Below are positions 1-6,214 of a stretch of 9,217 nt of DNA, piece by piece; position 1 is the first letter of the stretch; every line of letters begins with the position of its first letter. A model generated the notes under the pieces. It was not told the DNA's origin. It was given only the letters and a program-made list of their open reading frames with translations, and searched no databases. Made by a program: the position numbers and the translations under genes. Source of the stretch: Lachnospiraceae bacterium UBA7160 (GTDB lineage Bacteria; Bacillota; Clostridia; Lachnospirales; Lachnospiraceae); contig DKWE01000031.1 in NCBI GenBank assembly GCA_002491565.1, forward strand, positions 1 through 9,217, written 5' to 3'.

Positions 1-44
1 TCAGGCACCTCCTATGTGGTAATGGCGGGAGTGCTCCCTCCCAC
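1..44 (-). promoter_or_regulatory. rplK ribosome binding site and candidate L1-binding leader hairpin
   Basis: Read on the minus strand, this region follows nusG. It carries GTGG (41-44) pairing with CCAC (16-19), and inside it GGGA (35-38) pairing with TCCC (27-30), with an asymmetric GCCATTA internal loop on the 3' side. An AGGAGG (8-13) follows, placed 7 nt before the window edge, where a start codon would fall. In Firmicutes nusG is normally followed by rplK (L11) and rplA (L1), and L1 represses that operon by binding an L11-leader structure made of two short helices with an asymmetric loop. The ribosome binding site is clear. The L1-binding role is inferred from position and shape. Confidence 0.45.
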
Positions 45-76
45 GTCCGGCGGACTGTGCCGCGGATAATAACTTG

Positions 77-685
77 TTACATGAATTCGGAATCAGACGG
101 AGCCTCAAGCTGTGACTCCTTGCTGACCCTCTTGATTTCCTCGAACCCGATCTCTAACGGGGTCTCGCGGCCGAACATCTCGACATTGATTGTAACGACC
201 TCTTTGCTCAGGTTGACCTTCTGGATCACGCCGATCTGGTCTTTGTAGATGCCGCTAGTCACCAGCACCGTATCGCCCTCGGAGAAACCGAGAATCACGC
301 TTTCCTCCTGAATGCCCATATTGAACATTTCCTGCTCTGTGAGCGGAACGGGCTTCGATCCCGGACCAACGAATCCGGTCACGCCGCGCGTGTTGCGCAC
401 AACATACCAGGTATCGTCGTTCATGACCATGTTGAGGAGCACGTAGCTCGGAAAGAGCTTTCTCTTGACGACCTTTTTTACCTTCGTCTTGAATTCCTGC
501 TCTACCCCGTCTTTCACTACGGTCTTTGTCTCGGTCTTCATTTCCACCACGTCCTGAACAGGCACCCGTACCTCAAGGATCTGATCCTCCAGGTGGCGGT
601 TTTCGATCGTTTTTTCGATGTTGGCCTTTACTTTGTTTTCATACCCGGAATAGGTATGTACTACATACCAGCCTGCTTCTGCCAT
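77..685 (-). CDS. nusG: Transcription termination/antitermination protein NusG
   Basis: NusG (202 aa) binds RNA polymerase and modulates pausing, termination and coupling to translation. The N-terminal NGN domain is clear: WYVVHTYSGYENKVKANIEK (6-25), then FPSYVLLNMVMNDDTWYVVRNT (78-99, split here by function into the FPSY strand and the WYVVRNT strand) and GVTGFVGPGSKP (101-112). The C-terminal KOW domain covers about 134-187 (FSEGDTVLVTSGIYKDQIGV, then NVEMFGRETPLEIGF). A charged stretch at about 48-76, rich in Lys, Thr and Val, lengthens the NGN domain relative to the B. subtilis protein (about 177 aa). The ATG at 685 has AGGTGA 4 nt upstream. It lies 25 nt after secE and precedes the rplK ribosome binding site, the normal order in this operon. 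Confidence 0.98.
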   Translation of the reverse strand: MAEAGWYVVHTYSGYENKVKANIEKTIENRHLEDQILEVRVPVQDVVEMKTETKTVVKDGVEQEFKTKVKKVVKRKLFPSYVLLNMVMNDDTWYVVRNTRGVTGFVGPGSKPVPLTEQEMFNMGIQEESVILGFSEGDTVLVTSGIYKDQIGVIQKVNLSKEVVTINVEMFGRETPLEIGFEEIKRVSKESQLEAPSDSEFM

Positions 686-710
686 ACAATCACCTATGCC
701 TTTACTTCAT

Positions 711-929
711 TCAGAAACTCATGTTTACCAGAATGTCCACGCCATACTGGAAGATGAAATCCAGAACCGCGATGACCACTCCAAGTACGATAGAAACGGC
801 AACAACGGCGCCGGTCTGCTTTACCAGCGTTTTTTGATCCGGCCAGATAATCTTTCTGAATTCTGCTTTCAGGCCGTCAAACCAGCTCTGTATTTTGGAG
901 CCTTTTTCTGTTTTCTCTGTTTTTGCCAT
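711..929 (-). CDS. secE: Preprotein translocase subunit SecE
   Basis: SecE (72 aa) is the small essential subunit of the SecYEG channel in the cytoplasmic membrane and clamps SecY. This is the short single-TM Gram-positive form. A charged N-terminus (1-15) leads into the amphipathic conserved segment WFDGLKAEFRKIIWPDQKTL (16-35), which contains the E-F-x-K-I-x-WP signature. One transmembrane helix follows at about 41-63 and a short tail ends in NMSF. AGGA lies upstream of the ATG at 929. It sits 31 nt after rpmG and 25 nt before nusG, the conserved Firmicutes arrangement, so the three genes are almost certainly cotranscribed. Confidence 0.97.
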   Translation of the reverse strand: MAKTEKTEKGSKIQSWFDGLKAEFRKIIWPDQKTLVKQTGAVVAVSIVLGVVIAVLDFIFQYGVDILVNMSF

Positions 930-960
930 ACCTTCACTTCCTTTGCACGGTTCTACCGAC

Positions 961-1110
961 TTATTTCGTTTCCTTGTGTGTCGTGTGTCTCTTGCAGAAA
1001 CGACAGTATTTCTTCGTCTCCATTCTGTCCGGATGGGTCTTCTTGTCCTTTGTCATGTTGTAATTACGCTGCTTACATTCTGTACATGCCAATGTGATTC
1101 GTACGCGCAC
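961..1110 (-). CDS. rpmG: 50S ribosomal protein L33 (zinc-ribbon type)
   Basis: This is a 49-codon gene starting with GTG at 1110 and ending TAA at 961-963. Its translation begins MRVRITLACTECKQRNYN and ends CRFCKRHTTHKETK, which is the ribosomal protein L33 pattern. Four cysteines, C9, C12, C36 and C39, form two CxxC pairs that would bind zinc, so this is the C-plus paralogue. GAGGTGG lies about 5 nt before the GTG and fixes the start. It is the first gene of the rpmG-secE-nusG operon, 31 nt ahead of secE. The leader of about 90 nt between the promoter and this gene contains a T9 tract within a weak CAGGC/GCCTG hairpin (1172-1192), which might influence expression. That role is unproven. Confidence 0.96.
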   Translation of the reverse strand: MRVRITLACTECKQRNYNMTKDKKTHPDRMETKKYCRFCKRHTTHKETK

Positions 1111-1209
1111 AACTTCCACCTCGCTCTCTTGTTTTGTCTGGGTCGGCAGCCGGAGCTGTCGTTTTTTGTTTCAGGCACAAAAAAAAAGCCTGCTTCCATA
1201 CGCGTGTTT

Positions 1210-1239
1210 ACTATAGCACGAGTAAGTGGCTCAAGTCAA
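1210..1239 (-). promoter_or_regulatory. Sigma-A type promoter of rpmG-secE-nusG
   Basis: On the minus strand, TTGACT (1234-1239) is followed by an 18-bp spacer and TATAGT (1210-1215). Transcription would start near 1203, giving a leader of about 93 nt before the rpmG GTG. The -35 box lies only 10 bp from the end of the inverted-repeat element at 1249-1396. Confidence 0.8.
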
Positions 1240-1248
1240 GAGGGTTTT

Positions 1249-1396
1249 GAAAATTCAGCCACAGGCCAGCTGCTTCGCTGTTACAGTTCTGGCGGTCCGG
1301 ACGAGAAGTATGTCTGCAGAACCTGGAGACATACTTCTCTGGGTCGCGTCTGGCATGAACTGTAACGCTTCACTTCTGTCTGTGGCTAAGATTTTC
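1249..1396. repeat. 148-bp imperfect inverted-repeat element between two operons
   Basis: Three nested arms can be seen. GAAAATTCAGCCACAG (1249-1264) pairs with CTGTGGCTAAGATTTTC (1380-1396) with a small bulge. GTTACAGTTC (1280-1289) pairs perfectly with GAACTGTAAC (1357-1366). A central GAGAAGTATGTCT (1303-1315) pairs perfectly with AGACATACTTCTC (1327-1339) around an 11-nt loop. The element starts 3 nt after the stop codon of the 79-aa gene and ends 10 bp before the rpmG -35 box. It may act as an end-of-operon structure, but only a short T-rich stretch follows it. The nested symmetry and exact intergenic placement suggest a dispersed palindromic repeat or a MITE-like remnant. No transposase is present. 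Confidence 0.7.
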
Positions 1397-1398
1397 CA

Positions 1399-1638
1399 TC
1401 AGCCCTCACACAACGCCTGGCAAAACAGCAGAATCGCCAAAACTGCCAGCCAGATACAGGTATGTACAAAGAACACTGGCTTTCTCCCGCTTCTTCCTGC
1501 CTGTAAGAACAGACGGCCTGTGCGTGATTTCTCCAACCGCCTTTTCATGGACGGCCAGCTCTTCCATGTAATAAGAGCAGCCAGGGCACAGCTTATAACC
1601 AGTATCGCCAACATCATCCTCTCTTCTGCATCCATCAT
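1399..1638 (-). CDS. Small two-TM membrane protein, unknown function
   Basis: This 79-residue protein is not one I recognise. It has two strongly hydrophobic segments, about 8-25 (MMLAILVISCALAALITW) and about 55-75 (VFFVHTCIWLAVLAILLFCQ). They are separated by a basic loop rich in Arg and Lys (about 31-53), giving a hairpin topology with the loop probably cytoplasmic. The ATG at 1638 lies 3 nt after the ysnB stop codon, which suggests translational coupling. The Shine-Dalgarno match (AGAGATAGAAG) is weak. Two further ATGs at codons 8-9 are alternative starts. It ends immediately before the inverted-repeat element. The TM pattern and operon fit support a real gene, but a chance ORF cannot be excluded. 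Confidence 0.5.
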   Translation of the reverse strand: MMDAEERMMLAILVISCALAALITWKSWPSMKRRLEKSRTGRLFLQAGRSGRKPVFFVHTCIWLAVLAILLFCQALCEG

Positions 1639-1641
1639 CTT

Positions 1642-2130
1642 CTATCTCTGCAGGTAGTGTAGCTTATAATGCACAGCTCCGTCTGGCTCGGTTGTGATCG
1701 TCGCATAGCTTGGACGGCGGTCGGGCTGGCGGGGATAGGAAAGGCTGCCCGGATTGAGCACAGTCAGTTCCGGATCGCTCTGATCGAGAACGGGGCGGTG
1801 CGTATGGCCAAACATAGCAACCTGGCAGCCGTTTGCCTTCGCGTCTTCCATGAGGTCGCGGGTGCCGACCGACACATAATAATAGTGGCCGTGGGTCATC
1901 AGAATGCGCAGTCCCTCAATCTCTATGATCCGCGTCTTTGGGAGGCGCGTGAAGAAATCACAGTTTCCGGCTACCATCCAGACCGGACAAGTAACCAGGC
2001 TCTCGATGGCGTGCTCGCCGCTCTCTGCATCTCCGAGGTGAAGCAGATAATCCGGCATTCCTTCCATCTGGAGCACCTTCTTCAGATTGTCCTCATTTCC
2101 ATGTGTATCACTCACTACCAGTATCTTCAT
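1642..2130 (-). CDS. YsnB/MJ0936-type metallophosphoesterase
   Basis: This 162-aa single-domain calcineurin-like phosphoesterase belongs to the YfcE/MJ0936 group. The metal-binding motifs appear in order: SDTHGN (D8, H10; 7-12), HLGDAES (GD at 33-34), VAGNCD (GNCD 55-58), THGHYY (79-84) and FGHTHRP (108-113), followed by LNPGSLSYPR. These residues coordinate two divalent metals in a phosphodiesterase active site. The physiological substrate is unknown for this group. The ATG at 2130 has GGAGG about 8-11 nt upstream. It follows an rdgB-type gene, as ysnB follows the RdgB homologue ysnA in B. subtilis, so it is probably the YsnB orthologue. A 111-nt gap with a hairpin separates it from that gene. 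Confidence 0.9.
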   Translation of the reverse strand: MKILVVSDTHGNEDNLKKVLQMEGMPDYLLHLGDAESGEHAIESLVTCPVWMVAGNCDFFTRLPKTRIIEIEGLRILMTHGHYYYVSVGTRDLMEDAKANGCQVAMFGHTHRPVLDQSDPELTVLNPGSLSYPRQPDRRPSYATITTEPDGAVHYKLHYLQR

Positions 2131-2153
2131 ACATTATGCTCCTCCGTGTTTCC

Positions 2154-2179
2154 ATAGCTGTCGCTTTTGGCGCAGCTAT
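2154..2179. repeat. Hairpin in the leader of the ysnB-type gene
   Basis: ATAGCTG (2154-2160) pairs with CAGCTAT (2173-2179), extended inward by CGC/GCG with a one-base bulge and a TTTTG loop on the plus strand. No T-tract follows on the minus strand, so it is not an intrinsic terminator for rdgB. It may be a leader structure or an mRNA processing site. The role is unknown. Confidence 0.5.
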
Positions 2180-2241
2180 TTTCCAAGCTCTCCTATATTA
2201 TTTTTGCAACATTTTACAAAACAAAGGCTCGCTGCAGGAAA

Positions 2242-2859
2242 TTACTGCGCAGCGCAATCAGCCTGCAAATAGCCCTTCAATAAATCTTTCATGGCGCGCA
2301 GCGCTTTACCGCGGTGACTGAGCTCATTTTTCTGTTCCGTGGAAATCTCAGCTGAGGTGCAGCCGCATGCAGGGAGATAAAAAATCGGGTCATAGCCAAA
2401 GCCGTTTTCCCCGGCGATCTCATAAGCGATACGGCCTTCCATCGTTCCGCTGCTGGTAAAGACCCGGCCATCCGGCAGCGAGCAGGCAATCACACAGGCG
2501 AAGCGCGCACTGCGCTTTGCCTCCGGCACGTCTTTCAGCTTTTTTAAAATCGCTGCATTTTTGATATCATAAGAGGTCTCCTCTCCCATGAAACGTGCGG
2601 AATAAATCCCCGGCGCACCGTCCAGGTAATCGATCACCAGTCCGGAATCATCGGCAAGCACGATGTCTCCGCACAGCTTCCCGACTGCGCGTGCCTTAAT
2701 GACGGCATTTTCTTCAAAGCTATTTCCATTTTCTACGATATCTGCAGAAATCCCCGCTTCCTTCATCGAAAGCACCGGAAGTCCGAGATCTCCCAGAATT
2801 GCACGTATCTCTCTCATCTTTCCTTCATTTCCCGTTGCGAAAACGATCCGCTTCTCCAC
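2242..2859 (-). CDS. rdgB: XTP/dITP diphosphatase (RdgB/HAM1 family)
   Basis: This cytoplasmic enzyme (205 aa) hydrolyses non-canonical purine nucleoside triphosphates (ITP, dITP, XTP) to the monophosphate and pyrophosphate, keeping them out of DNA and RNA. The family signatures are complete: ATGNEGKMREI (8-18) for phosphate binding, NSFEENAVIKA (46-56), VLADDSGLVID (67-77) with acidic metal ligands, GAPGIYSARF (81-90), GFGYDPIF (153-160) and SHRGKALRAM (181-190). The length is normal. The start is GTG at 2859, supported by AAGGAGAG about 7 nt upstream. An ATG 8 nt further upstream is out of frame and soon stops. It precedes a YsnB-type gene, as in Bacillus. I see no clear promoter in the 144 bp before it, so it may be read from the upstream genes. 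Confidence 0.96.
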   Translation of the reverse strand: MEKRIVFATGNEGKMREIRAILGDLGLPVLSMKEAGISADIVENGNSFEENAVIKARAVGKLCGDIVLADDSGLVIDYLDGAPGIYSARFMGEETSYDIKNAAILKKLKDVPEAKRSARFACVIACSLPDGRVFTSSGTMEGRIAYEIAGENGFGYDPIFYLPACGCTSAEISTEQKNELSHRGKALRAMKDLLKGYLQADCAAQ

Positions 2860-3003
2860 AGTTCATCTCTCCTTTTTCTTTCAGATACCCGCCCTCATTT
2901 ACCATGGACATGCAGCGTTCTTTATTCTGTTTCTGACACAAGGCTGCAGCAGTCATAATACGTTCCTGTTCATGCATCCACTGTCACCCCTGCATTCCCG
3001 GAC
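2860..3003. other. Peptidase-rdgB intergenic spacer with copy of dispersed repeat
   Basis: No convincing terminator or sigma-A promoter was found in this 144-bp gap. It contains the 20-mer CTGTTCATGCATCCACTGTC (2966-2985), which matches 8860-8879 at 19 of 20 positions. It also holds most of a 50-codon minus-strand ORF (2825-2977) of doubtful coding status that overlaps the start of rdgB in another frame. Confidence 0.5.
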
Positions 3004-4416
3004 TCACCGCACGACATAAGCCTTCAGGCACACATTTGTGCCGTATTCCTCTTCCGTGTGCGTCCAGCTCTCTCCATCACGGCTGATATAGCCGTACTTC
3101 CCCTCTGTCACGACCTTCTGTGTGTACGCGTCCGCGCGATATTCCACAGCCACTGGATTGCCGGTTCCAGGCGTATGGATGCATACCATCACTGTAAAAA
3201 CTTCTCCGGCAGCAAGTTCAACGGTCTGATCCAGATCTACTGTATAATATCCGGCATAGGGGCACTCGCCACTCAGCAGATACTCCGGCACCGCATCGCT
3301 TCCGATGGAGCCGCGCAGAAAATAAAGATCATACGAGGTATCCGGCCCTGTGGCATAAAATCCGAGCGCAGCCAGCGCTTCTTCCCCGCGCGCTGTATAC
3401 TCATTTGCAAACCAGCAATCTGCATCCCCATACCCCTGCGTTCCCTGCCAGCCACAGTCATCCGTCTGATACAGGTCCGCATAATTATCCGTGTCTTCCA
3501 CCCGCGTATAGACAATGGATGTCCTCAGCAAATTGGCGTCCTCATACGAGACATAAAATATCCCGTCTATGCCGAACTCCTCACCCCAGGTGTTCTGGCA
3601 AATCCACGCCCCATCCCGCGCAGGCACCTGCCGGAACAGGAACCGTGAGTACGTATCATCCCACCCAAGGACAATAATATCATGATTCTGCTCCCGCTTC
3701 CTGGTATCATAATAAGCTGCCACGACCGGATTGTAATAGGCCCGCTTCTCTGATACCGTTTCACGGCTCATGTACAGGGAGGTCTGCACTGCACCGTACT
3801 CCAGCACTGCAGCCTTGATCTCCTCCTCCGAAGCACCGTCGAGCAGCTGCATTTCCTGCACATGCACTGCAGGCAGCAGGCCTTCCGGAGAAACCCCATC
3901 CCCGTACGGATCCTCCTCCTCCAGCACCGGTCCCTGCCAGCCGCTCAGGTAGGCCATCGTCATCAGGTAATCGCCGCCTGCATCGATCGGCACCGAAAAC
4001 GCATTGTTCCAGGCGAGATGATCCGCGGAAAAAACAATCCTCTCGTCCGGGAGGATTGCCGCCTCCAGCGCAGAAGTCGCCGCAAGCGCCCAGCATGTGC
4101 CGTAGGAGCCCTGGCTCTTCACCACCGGCTTGCGCCCGTTTTCCGCAGAATTCCATCGCGCAGGCAGCAGGATGCTCCACTGCGCAAAACCCGTTTCTTC
4201 CGGCAGAAGATGCCACTCTGTAAAGTCCGTTTCCTCCGGCCGCCAATCTGGCAGCCTGCCCTGCTGTATCTCAGCCCTGTCTTCCTGCTTTGCCGCGGAA
4301 GATTCCTGAAGCCCGGCAGACTGCTCTGCCATGGCCGTCCAGGAGCCCATCCAACCTGAACTGCTGACACCCGCCGCCAGCATCACAGTCATCCATTTCC
4401 ATTTTTTCAAACGCAT
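3004..4416 (-). CDS. Secreted papain-like (C1 family) cysteine peptidase
   Basis: This is a predicted exported protease of 470 aa. Basic N-terminal residues (RLKKWKW), a hydrophobic core and a likely cleavage after TAMA (about 30) form a signal peptide. The C1 peptidase domain has all expected residues: the oxyanion-hole Q102 and catalytic C108 in KSQGSYGTCWALAA (100-113), H245 in EQNHDIIVLGWDD (242-254) and N275 in WICQNTWGEEFGIDG (271-285). Residues after about 305 form a beta-rich Tyr/Asp-rich tail resembling the lectin-like domain found behind many clostridial C1 peptidases. A duplicated PEETxFxxW motif lies at 60-68 and 72-80. The gene overlaps the methyltransferase. GGGGA abuts the ATG at 4416 but sits 6 nt from a TTG at 4410, so TTG may be the real start (468 aa). 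The natural substrate is unknown. Confidence 0.88.
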   Translation of the reverse strand: MRLKKWKWMTVMLAAGVSSSGWMGSWTAMAEQSAGLQESSAAKQEDRAEIQQGRLPDWRPEETDFTEWHLLPEETGFAQWSILLPARWNSAENGRKPVVKSQGSYGTCWALAATSALEAAILPDERIVFSADHLAWNNAFSVPIDAGGDYLMTMAYLSGWQGPVLEEEDPYGDGVSPEGLLPAVHVQEMQLLDGASEEEIKAAVLEYGAVQTSLYMSRETVSEKRAYYNPVVAAYYDTRKREQNHDIIVLGWDDTYSRFLFRQVPARDGAWICQNTWGEEFGIDGIFYVSYEDANLLRTSIVYTRVEDTDNYADLYQTDDCGWQGTQGYGDADCWFANEYTARGEEALAALGFYATGPDTSYDLYFLRGSIGSDAVPEYLLSGECPYAGYYTVDLDQTVELAAGEVFTVMVCIHTPGTGNPVAVEYRADAYTQKVVTEGKYGYISRDGESWTHTEEEYGTNVCLKAYVVR

Positions 4417-5570
4417 TCCCCGCTTCTTTTCTTCGGCGGACGCGGCCCCAGGAACTGATAATAATAGGTCTTGATCATCCCATTATAGAGCTTCCGGTTT
4501 TTGTCCGCCTTCCTGCCAATATACTTTTCTGCCTCCTCATAGGAGGTAATCACATACTCAGACCAGCTGTCCAGCCGCGCAAATGCCTGTCCAATCTCGC
4601 GGTACAGTCCCGGTAGATTTGCGCGGTCCTCAATCCGCTCTCCGTAGGGTGGATTCGTGATGACGAAGCCATATTTTTTCGGATGATTCAGTTCGCTGAC
4701 ACTGCGCCTCTGAAAATGAATCAAATGCTCCACACCGGCCAGCCGCGCATTTTCCCGCGCTGCCTTTATGACCTCCCCATCGATGTCATAGCCCTGGATG
4801 TCCGTCTCAACCTGCAGCTGCACCAGATCCTGCGCTTCCTCCACCGCACTGTACCAGTGCTTCCTCGGAACCAGATTTTTCCAATTCTCCGCAAGGAAGC
4901 TGCGGTTCATGCCTGGAGCAATATGTGCCGCCATCATCGCTGCCTCGATCGGGAAGGTGCCGCTCCCGCAGAATGGATCTACCAGAATCCGGTCTGCTTT
5001 CCACGGCGTCAGCAGAATCAGCGCACTTGCCAGCGTCTCTGAGATCGGAGCTTTTGCCGTCAGCTTCCGGTAGCCGCGCTTGTGCAGGGATTCGCCGGTT
5101 GTATCCAGTCCGATTACCGCTTCATCCTTCATAAAGCAGATGCGGATCGGATAGGACGCCCCGTCCTCCCGAAACCACTCCGTATGGTAGACGCTCTTCA
5201 GCCGCTCCACAATCGCTTTTTTCACAATGGACTGAATATCCGACGGGCTGAACAGCTTACTTTTGACTGAAGTCGCTTTCGTCACCCAGAATTTTGCATC
5301 TTCCGGCAGATACCGCTCCCATGGGAGCGCCCTGACACCCTCAAACAGCTCATCAAACGTCTCCGCATGCACGACCCCTGCCTTCAGCAAAATACGCTCT
5401 GCGCTCCGCAAAAACACATTTGCTACTGCGACTGCCTCCGCATCCCCCAGAAATGTCACTCTGCCATCCTCAACACAGCTGATCTCGTAGCCGAGCTCCT
5501 GAATCTCCCGCTTCAGCACCGCTTCCAGGCCGAAATGGCATGGAGCCATCAATTCGAATAATTCCTTCAT
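4407..5570 (-). CDS. THUMP-domain class I SAM-dependent RNA methyltransferase (RlmL/YpsC-like)
   Basis: This is a predicted rRNA guanine-N2 methyltransferase of 387 aa. The N-terminal half contains the ferredoxin-like and THUMP RNA-binding region (about 5-165, including KSKLFSPSDIQSIVKKAI at 103-120). The Rossmann methyltransferase domain follows, with VDPFCGSGTFPIEAA (197-211) as SAM motif I, GYDIDGEVIKAARENA (260-275) as the acidic motif II region and ITNPPYGERI (304-313) as the catalytic NPPY motif. This matches the UPF0020 family, which includes the N-terminal half of E. coli RlmL and B. subtilis YpsC, so 23S rRNA m2G modification is likely but not proven. It begins with an ATGA overlap on the yfcE-type gene and overlaps the peptidase start, showing a tightly coupled operon. 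Confidence 0.93.
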   Translation of the reverse strand: MKELFELMAPCHFGLEAVLKREIQELGYEISCVEDGRVTFLGDAEAVAVANVFLRSAERILLKAGVVHAETFDELFEGVRALPWERYLPEDAKFWVTKATSVKSKLFSPSDIQSIVKKAIVERLKSVYHTEWFREDGASYPIRICFMKDEAVIGLDTTGESLHKRGYRKLTAKAPISETLASALILLTPWKADRILVDPFCGSGTFPIEAAMMAAHIAPGMNRSFLAENWKNLVPRKHWYSAVEEAQDLVQLQVETDIQGYDIDGEVIKAARENARLAGVEHLIHFQRRSVSELNHPKKYGFVITNPPYGERIEDRANLPGLYREIGQAFARLDSWSEYVITSYEEAEKYIGRKADKNRKLYNGMIKTYYYQFLGPRPPKKRSGECV

Positions 5571-6109
5571 ATGTTCACCATCCTCAGACAGTTTCCTTCA
5601 AAATCCATGATGCGGAATACCCCATCCTCCAGCGTCATGTACGTCGCAGGATTCCCCTGTTTCGGAAGTGAGACGGAACCGTCATTTAAAATCAAAATAT
5701 CACCTTCCGTCTCCGCTCCAAAAATATGCGTATGCCCTTGCAGCAGTACATCACCGCGCTTCATTGGCGGCAAATGATCCCTGTTGTAGACATGGCCATG
5801 CGTCGCATAGACCGCATGCCCCTGCTCCAACAGGATCATATAATCCGCAAGCACCGGGAATTCCAGGACCATCTGGTCTACCTCAGCCTCGCAGTTGCCG
5901 CGCACAGCGTAAATCTCATCTTTTTTCTCATTCAGCATCCGAATCACTTCTTTTGGCGCATACTCCCCGGGCAGATCATTTCTCGGCCCGTGATACAGAA
6001 TGTCGCCCAAAAGAACCAGCCGCTGGGCTCCTTCTCTCTCATATGCCTCCAAAAGCCGTCTGCAGCCCGCTGCCGACCCATGTATATCTGACGCAATCAA
6101 AAACTTCAT
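5567..6109 (-). CDS. yfcE: YfcE-type phosphodiesterase
   Basis: This 180-aa metallophosphoesterase resembles E. coli YfcE (184 aa), a Mn-dependent phosphodiesterase of unknown natural substrate. Motifs in order are ASDIHGSAAG (6-15; D8, H10), LLGDILYHGPRND (33-45), VRGNCEAEVDQM (69-80), ATHGHVYNRD (102-111) and LQGHTHIFGA (123-132), then LNDGSVSLP. The HGPRN and GNC-EVDQ segments are typical of the YfcE branch and differ from the YsnB paralogue at 1642-2130. The start is ATG 6109, with AGGAGG 6 nt upstream. A longer in-frame ATG at 6172 lies at the -10 box and is rejected. The stop overlaps the methyltransferase start as ATGA. It is the first gene of the run from the promoter at 6176-6204. 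Confidence 0.94.
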   Translation of the reverse strand: MKFLIASDIHGSAAGCRRLLEAYEREGAQRLVLLGDILYHGPRNDLPGEYAPKEVIRMLNEKKDEIYAVRGNCEAEVDQMVLEFPVLADYMILLEQGHAVYATHGHVYNRDHLPPMKRGDVLLQGHTHIFGAETEGDILILNDGSVSLPKQGNPATYMTLEDGVFRIMDFEGNCLRMVNI

Positions 6110-6175
6110 ACGTTTCCTCCTGTCACTGCTCCTGATCCGGCAGTTCTCTTTCTTTCGTTTGCCGCCGCTCATTTT

Positions 6176-6204
6176 ATCTTAATGCCCGCCCGCCGCTCTG
6201 TCAA
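6176..6204 (-). promoter_or_regulatory. Sigma-A promoter of the yfcE-led operon
   Basis: On the minus strand, TTGACA (6199-6204) is followed by a GC-rich 17-bp spacer and TAAGAT (6176-6181), with a start near 6169 about 60 nt before yfcE. A perfect 12-bp palindrome, ATCAAATTTGAT (6204-6215), touches the -35 box and overlaps the rhodanese stop codon. Confidence 0.8.
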
Positions 6205-6214
6205 TCAAATTTGA

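Noticed and set aside
930..960. tRNA-Trp gene expected near secE in some Clostridia
   Set aside because: The rpmG-secE gap is only 31 nt and the 1111-1398 region has no cloverleaf; the hairpins there do not make a tRNA.
3058..3677. Plus-strand and other frames open across the peptidase gene
   Set aside because: They lack ribosome binding sites and domain motifs and are shadows of a gene with an intact catalytic triad on the minus strand.
4178..4204. LPEETG in the peptidase as a sortase signal
   Set aside because: A sortase motif is LPxTG at the C-terminus followed by a TM helix. This has one residue too many and is near the N-terminus, inside a duplicated motif.
6110..6172. Longer start for the yfcE-type protein at 6172
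   Set aside because: That ATG lies beside the -10 box, before the predicted transcription start, and adds only Arg/Lys-rich residues. ATG 6109 has AGGAGG at 6 nt.
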